Positions 14,771-17,389 of a stretch of 17,389 nt of DNA are shown one piece after another. The DNA is taken from NCBI GenBank assembly GCA_004551905.1, contig SFPL01000118.1:1-17389 (forward strand), given 5' to 3'. The notes beneath the pieces were generated by a model. It made no database searches. It was not told where the DNA came from and was given only the letters and a program-made list of their open reading frames with translations. This stretch comes from Lentisphaeraceae bacterium (lineage in GTDB: Bacteria; Verrucomicrobiota; Kiritimatiellia; RFP12; UBA1067). Position 1 is the stretch's first letter, and each line of letters opens with the position of its first letter. A program made the translations under genes and the position numbers.

Positions 14771-14971
14771 TTACCGGCCCTGGAGGGCGCGGGCGTAGGT
14801 CTTGGTGACTTTGAGCGACCCGAGCACGGTGCGCCCGCAGAGGTTGTTCTTGCGGTTGCGCTTCTTGCCGTTGTTCAGGTGGGCGTGGCCGCCCTGCGAA
14901 CGGAGGACCTTGCCGGTCTTCGAGAGTTTCATGCGTTTGACCGCGCACTTCCTCGTCTTCATCTTTGGCAT
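14771..14971 (-). CDS. rpmI: 50S ribosomal protein L35
   Basis: 66 residues, full length. The start MPKMKTRKCAVKRMKLSKTG, the segment RSQGGHAHLNNGKKRNRKNN and the ending typical of L35 are clear. A GGAAAAG purine-rich ribosome site precedes the ATG at 14971. It is paired with rplT as in most bacteria, but infC, the usual upstream partner, is absent and fusA stands there instead. Confidence 0.97.
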   Translation of the reverse strand: MPKMKTRKCAVKRMKLSKTGKVLRSQGGHAHLNNGKKRNRKNNLCGRTVLGSLKVTKTYARALQGR

Positions 14972-14999
14972 TTTTCTTTTCCTTTCTGTTTTCGGTCCG

Positions 15000-15024
15000 G
15001 CCGGGCAGCCGTTGTTGGCCCGGC
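15000..15024 (-). promoter_or_regulatory. Leader hairpin between fusA and rpmI, possible L20 target
   Basis: A perfect 7-bp stem, GCCGGGC with GCCCGGC, around an 11-nt loop lies 28 bases before rpmI. No T-tract follows, so it is not a standard terminator. It may be an autoregulatory or processing site; a second GC-rich palindrome lies closer to the fusA stop. The 94-base gap is long for this otherwise compact operon. Confidence 0.3.
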
Positions 15025-15065
15025 GCGGACGGTTAAAAGCATGGCGCAGGCGGCGCCGCCGGCCG

Positions 15066-17168
15066 TTATTCGGCCGACGGACGCACCTTGCCTTCCTTGA
15101 TCCGCTTCTCGACGACCTCGGAGGCGATGTTCTTCGGCACCGCCTCGTACTGCTTGAAGATCATCGTGAACGAGCCGCGGCCCTGGGTCACGGTGCGGAT
15201 GGCGTTCGAGTAGCCGAACATCTCGCCGAGCGGGACGGTGGCCTTGAGGAGCTTGACGCCCGCGCGGTCCTCCATGCCCTCGATGCGGCCGCGGCGCTGG
15301 TTGATCGAGCCGTTCGCCGCGCCCATGTACTGCTCGGGCACCACCACCTCGACGTCCATCATCGGCTCGAGGAGCTGGGGCTTGGCCTTCATGAACGCCT
15401 GCTTGAAGCACTGCATCGCGCAGGTCACGAATGCGAATTCGTTCGAGTCGACCTCGTGGTAGGAGCCGAAGTACACCGTCGCCTTCACGTCCACCACCGG
15501 GAATCCCGCGAGCGGGCCGGACTCGAGCGCCTTCTTGACGCCCTTCTCCACCGCCGGGATGTACTCGGTCGGGATCACGCCGCCCTTGATCTCGTTGACG
15601 AACTCGAAGCCCTTGCCGGGCTCCTGCGGCTCGAGGCGGAGGCACACGTGCGCGTACTGGCCGCGGCCGCCGGACTGCTTGACGTGCTTGTACTCGTTCT
15701 CGACCTTGGTCGTGATCGTCTCGCGGTAGGCGACCTGCGGCGCGCCGACGTCGCAGTCGACGTTGAACTCGCGCTTCAGGCGGTCGACGATGACCTCGAG
15801 GTAGAGCTCGCCCATGCCGGCGATGATCGTCTCGCTCGTCTCCTGGTCGAAGGTGACCACGAAGGTCGGGTCCTCCATCGCCAGCGCGTGCAGCGCGACG
15901 CCGAGCTTCTCGTTGTCGCCGCGGCTCTTCGGCTTCACCGCCACCGAGATGACCGGCGCCGGGAAGTCGATCGACTCCAGCGTGATCGGGTGGTCCGGGT
16001 CGCAGAGCGTGTCGCCGGTGCGCGTCTCGGTGAGACCGACGCAGGCGACGATGTCGCCGGCGTGCGCCTCGTCGAGCGGCTCCTGCTTGTTCGCGTGCAT
16101 GCGGAAGAGGCGCGAAATGCGCTGCTCCTTGTCGATCGTCGAGTCCAAGAGCTCCTCGCCCAGCTTGAGCGTGCCCGAGTAGACGCGCACGAAGGTGATC
16201 TTGCCGCCGGACCTCGGGTCGTTCATGATCTTGAACGCCAGGCCGCAGAACGGCTCGGTGTCGGAGACCTCGCGCTTCTGGGTCGGATCGTCGGCCGAAA
16301 CTGCCGCACCGGTGTCGAGCGGCGAGGGCAGGTACTTGCACACGCCGTCGAGAAGCGGCTGGATGCCCTTGTCCTTGAACGCCGTGCCGCAGAACGCCGG
16401 GGTGATGGCGCGCGAGAGGCAGCCCTTGCGGAGGCCCATCTCGATCTCCTCGTTCGTGAGCTCCTCGCCCGCGAAGAACTTCTCCATCAGCGCGTCGTCC
16501 TGCTCCGCCGCGCTCTCGAGCATCTTCTGGCGCCACTCCTTGGCCTTCTCGACGTACTCCTCGGGAATGTCCTTCTCGATCACCGTCTTGCCGAGGCTCT
16601 TCATGTCGAAGTAGAGCGCCTTCATCTTGATGAGGTCCACGACGCCCTCGAACGTCTCCGCCGCGCCGATCGGGATGACGACCGGCACCGGGTTCGCGCC
16701 GAGCTGGTTCTTCATCTGCTCCATGACGCTGTAGAAGTTCGCGCCCACGCGGTCCATCTTGTTGACGAACGCGATCTTCGGCACCTTGTACTTCTCGCTC
16801 TGGCGCCAGACCTGCTCGGACTGCGGCTGCACGCCGCCGACCGCGCAGTAGAGCGCGACCGCGCCGTCGAGCACGCGGAGCGAACGCTCCACCTCGGCGG
16901 TGAAGTCAACGTGTCCGGGAGTGTCGATCAGCGAGAGGCGGTACTCGCCCCACTGGACGCACGTCGCGGCGGACTGGATGGTGATGCCGCGCTCCTGTTC
17001 CTGGACCATGAAGTCCATCGTCGCGGCGCCGTCGTGCACCTCGCCGATCTTGTAGTTCTTGCCGGAATAGAAGAGGATGCGCTCCGACGTCGTCGTCTTG
17101 CCGCCGTCGATGTGGGCCATGATGCCGAAGTTGCGTACCTTCTCGAGAGGGATGTCGCGTTTTGCCAT
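15066..17168 (-). CDS. fusA: Elongation factor G
   Basis: 700 residues, the normal length. It is the GTPase that drives translocation on the ribosome. The GTPase motifs in order are AHIDGGKT (18-25, G1), RGITI (60-64, G2), DTPGH (82-86, G3) and NKMD (136-139, G4); domains II to V follow, with GMGELYLEV and the domain V RRGRIEGM region. In G1 the usual alanine of HIDAGKT is glycine (G22), a mild change. The start at 17168 (MAKRDI) is supported by AAGGAAG upstream and by the family N-terminus; the frame upstream to 17255 runs through the promoter and G-tract. It is the first gene of the fusA-rpmI-rplT-eno operon. Confidence 0.98.
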   Translation of the reverse strand: MAKRDIPLEKVRNFGIMAHIDGGKTTTSERILFYSGKNYKIGEVHDGAATMDFMVQEQERGITIQSAATCVQWGEYRLSLIDTPGHVDFTAEVERSLRVLDGAVALYCAVGGVQPQSEQVWRQSEKYKVPKIAFVNKMDRVGANFYSVMEQMKNQLGANPVPVVIPIGAAETFEGVVDLIKMKALYFDMKSLGKTVIEKDIPEEYVEKAKEWRQKMLESAAEQDDALMEKFFAGEELTNEEIEMGLRKGCLSRAITPAFCGTAFKDKGIQPLLDGVCKYLPSPLDTGAAVSADDPTQKREVSDTEPFCGLAFKIMNDPRSGGKITFVRVYSGTLKLGEELLDSTIDKEQRISRLFRMHANKQEPLDEAHAGDIVACVGLTETRTGDTLCDPDHPITLESIDFPAPVISVAVKPKSRGDNEKLGVALHALAMEDPTFVVTFDQETSETIIAGMGELYLEVIVDRLKREFNVDCDVGAPQVAYRETITTKVENEYKHVKQSGGRGQYAHVCLRLEPQEPGKGFEFVNEIKGGVIPTEYIPAVEKGVKKALESGPLAGFPVVDVKATVYFGSYHEVDSNEFAFVTCAMQCFKQAFMKAKPQLLEPMMDVEVVVPEQYMGAANGSINQRRGRIEGMEDRAGVKLLKATVPLGEMFGYSNAIRTVTQGRGSFTMIFKQYEAVPKNIASEVVEKRIKEGKVRPSAE

Positions 17169-17205
17169 TTTCTTTTCTTCCTTGGTGATTTGGAAATAAG
17201 TGTGT

Positions 17206-17235
17206 ATTATACCGAAAATGCCCCCTGGTTTGCAA
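17206..17235 (-). promoter_or_regulatory. Sigma70-type promoter of the fusA operon
   Basis: Minus strand: -10 TATAAT at 17211-17206 and -35-like TTGCAA at 17235-17230 (four of six matches), with an 18-bp spacer. The start should fall near 17199, giving a leader of about 31 nt with an A/G-rich ribosome site. Unlike the three heptamer promoters it has a -35 and lacks the TG of an extended -10. Confidence 0.65.
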
Positions 17236-17247
17236 GGGGGGGGGGGG
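17221..17247. other. Small inverted repeat and run of twelve G over the fusA -35
   Basis: CCCCCT (17221-17226) and AGGGGG (17235-17240) form a 6-bp stem, and the G run continues to 17247, twelve G in total. It lies immediately upstream of the -35. Such a run is prone to slippage and to sequencing error; its true length is uncertain. Confidence 0.6.
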
Positions 17248-17252
17248 TCACC

Positions 17253-17389
17253 CACGGATTACAAATACCCCCGTCGTCTCGGCTGCGCCGAGCCGCCGTG
17301 GACATTTGTAAGCGGTTTTGCGCGACGAGACCCTGCCGCACAGCCTGTTCAAGGCATGACAAGCCACCCGACGGGATGCCGACGGGGAC
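17253..17389 (-). repeat. Right copy of the 137-bp inverted repeat
   Basis: Exact reverse complement of 3-139. Its inner edge lies five bases outside the G-tract upstream of fusA, and its outer edge is the half palindrome GACGGGGAC at the last base. The 53-bp hairpin unit is at 17259-17311. Together with the left copy it shows that the same repeat borders the sequenced segment in opposite orientations. Confidence 0.9.

Overview
The window reads as a chromosomal contig from a high-GC, probably uncultured Gram-negative bacterium of the Planctomycetes-Verrucomicrobia-Chlamydiae type. A Kiritimatiellae or Lentisphaeria relative would fit. This rests on gene content (secreted GH28 and GH20-like sugar hydrolases, a MurC-MurB fusion, a GspG-like pseudopilin protein, an Nbp35/Mrp ATPase) and on overall style. 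It is inference: no rRNA or other phylogenetic marker was compared. Apart from the first 2.5 kb, all genes lie on the minus strand in compact operons.

Layout, left to right. Bases 3-139 are a structured repeat whose exact inverse copy ends the window (17253-17389, 137 bp). Next comes a small plus-strand island with its own promoter (156-185): a DUF234-type AAA ATPase and a family 2 glycosyltransferase. It stops at a GGGGAC/GTCCCC palindrome (2518-2534), and both window ends are cut inside the same palindrome. The rest is on the minus strand and read right to left: (i) fusA-rpmI-rplT-eno, with a -35/-10 promoter, Shine-Dalgarno sites and a terminator hairpin; (ii) mrp-trhA-GH20-like gene; (iii) murC-murB fusion-umuC; (iv) pyrimidine-nucleoside phosphorylase-GspG-like gene-two GH28 genes.

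The most unusual signal is regulatory. Operons ii, iii and iv each start with the same compact module: two to four tandem copies of a GAACCAC-like heptamer running straight into GAATATG(G/C)TATAAT, an extended -10 with no recognisable -35. The -10 lies so close to the start codon that transcripts should be leaderless or carry only about 4 nt of leader. In two cases the module fills the whole gap after the previous operon's stop codon and no terminator is visible. The fusA operon instead has a -35, a leader of about 30 nt and purine-rich ribosome sites.

Functionally the window mixes translation and glycolysis (EF-G, L35, L20, enolase), Fe-S carrier ATPase and membrane functions, peptidoglycan precursor synthesis translationally coupled to a translesion polymerase, and a nucleoside/polysaccharide operon in which a pseudopilin-like membrane protein sits beside two secreted beta-helix hydrolases. 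There are no tRNAs, rRNAs, CRISPR arrays, transposase or integrase genes, and no gene-free stretch longer than about 250 bases.
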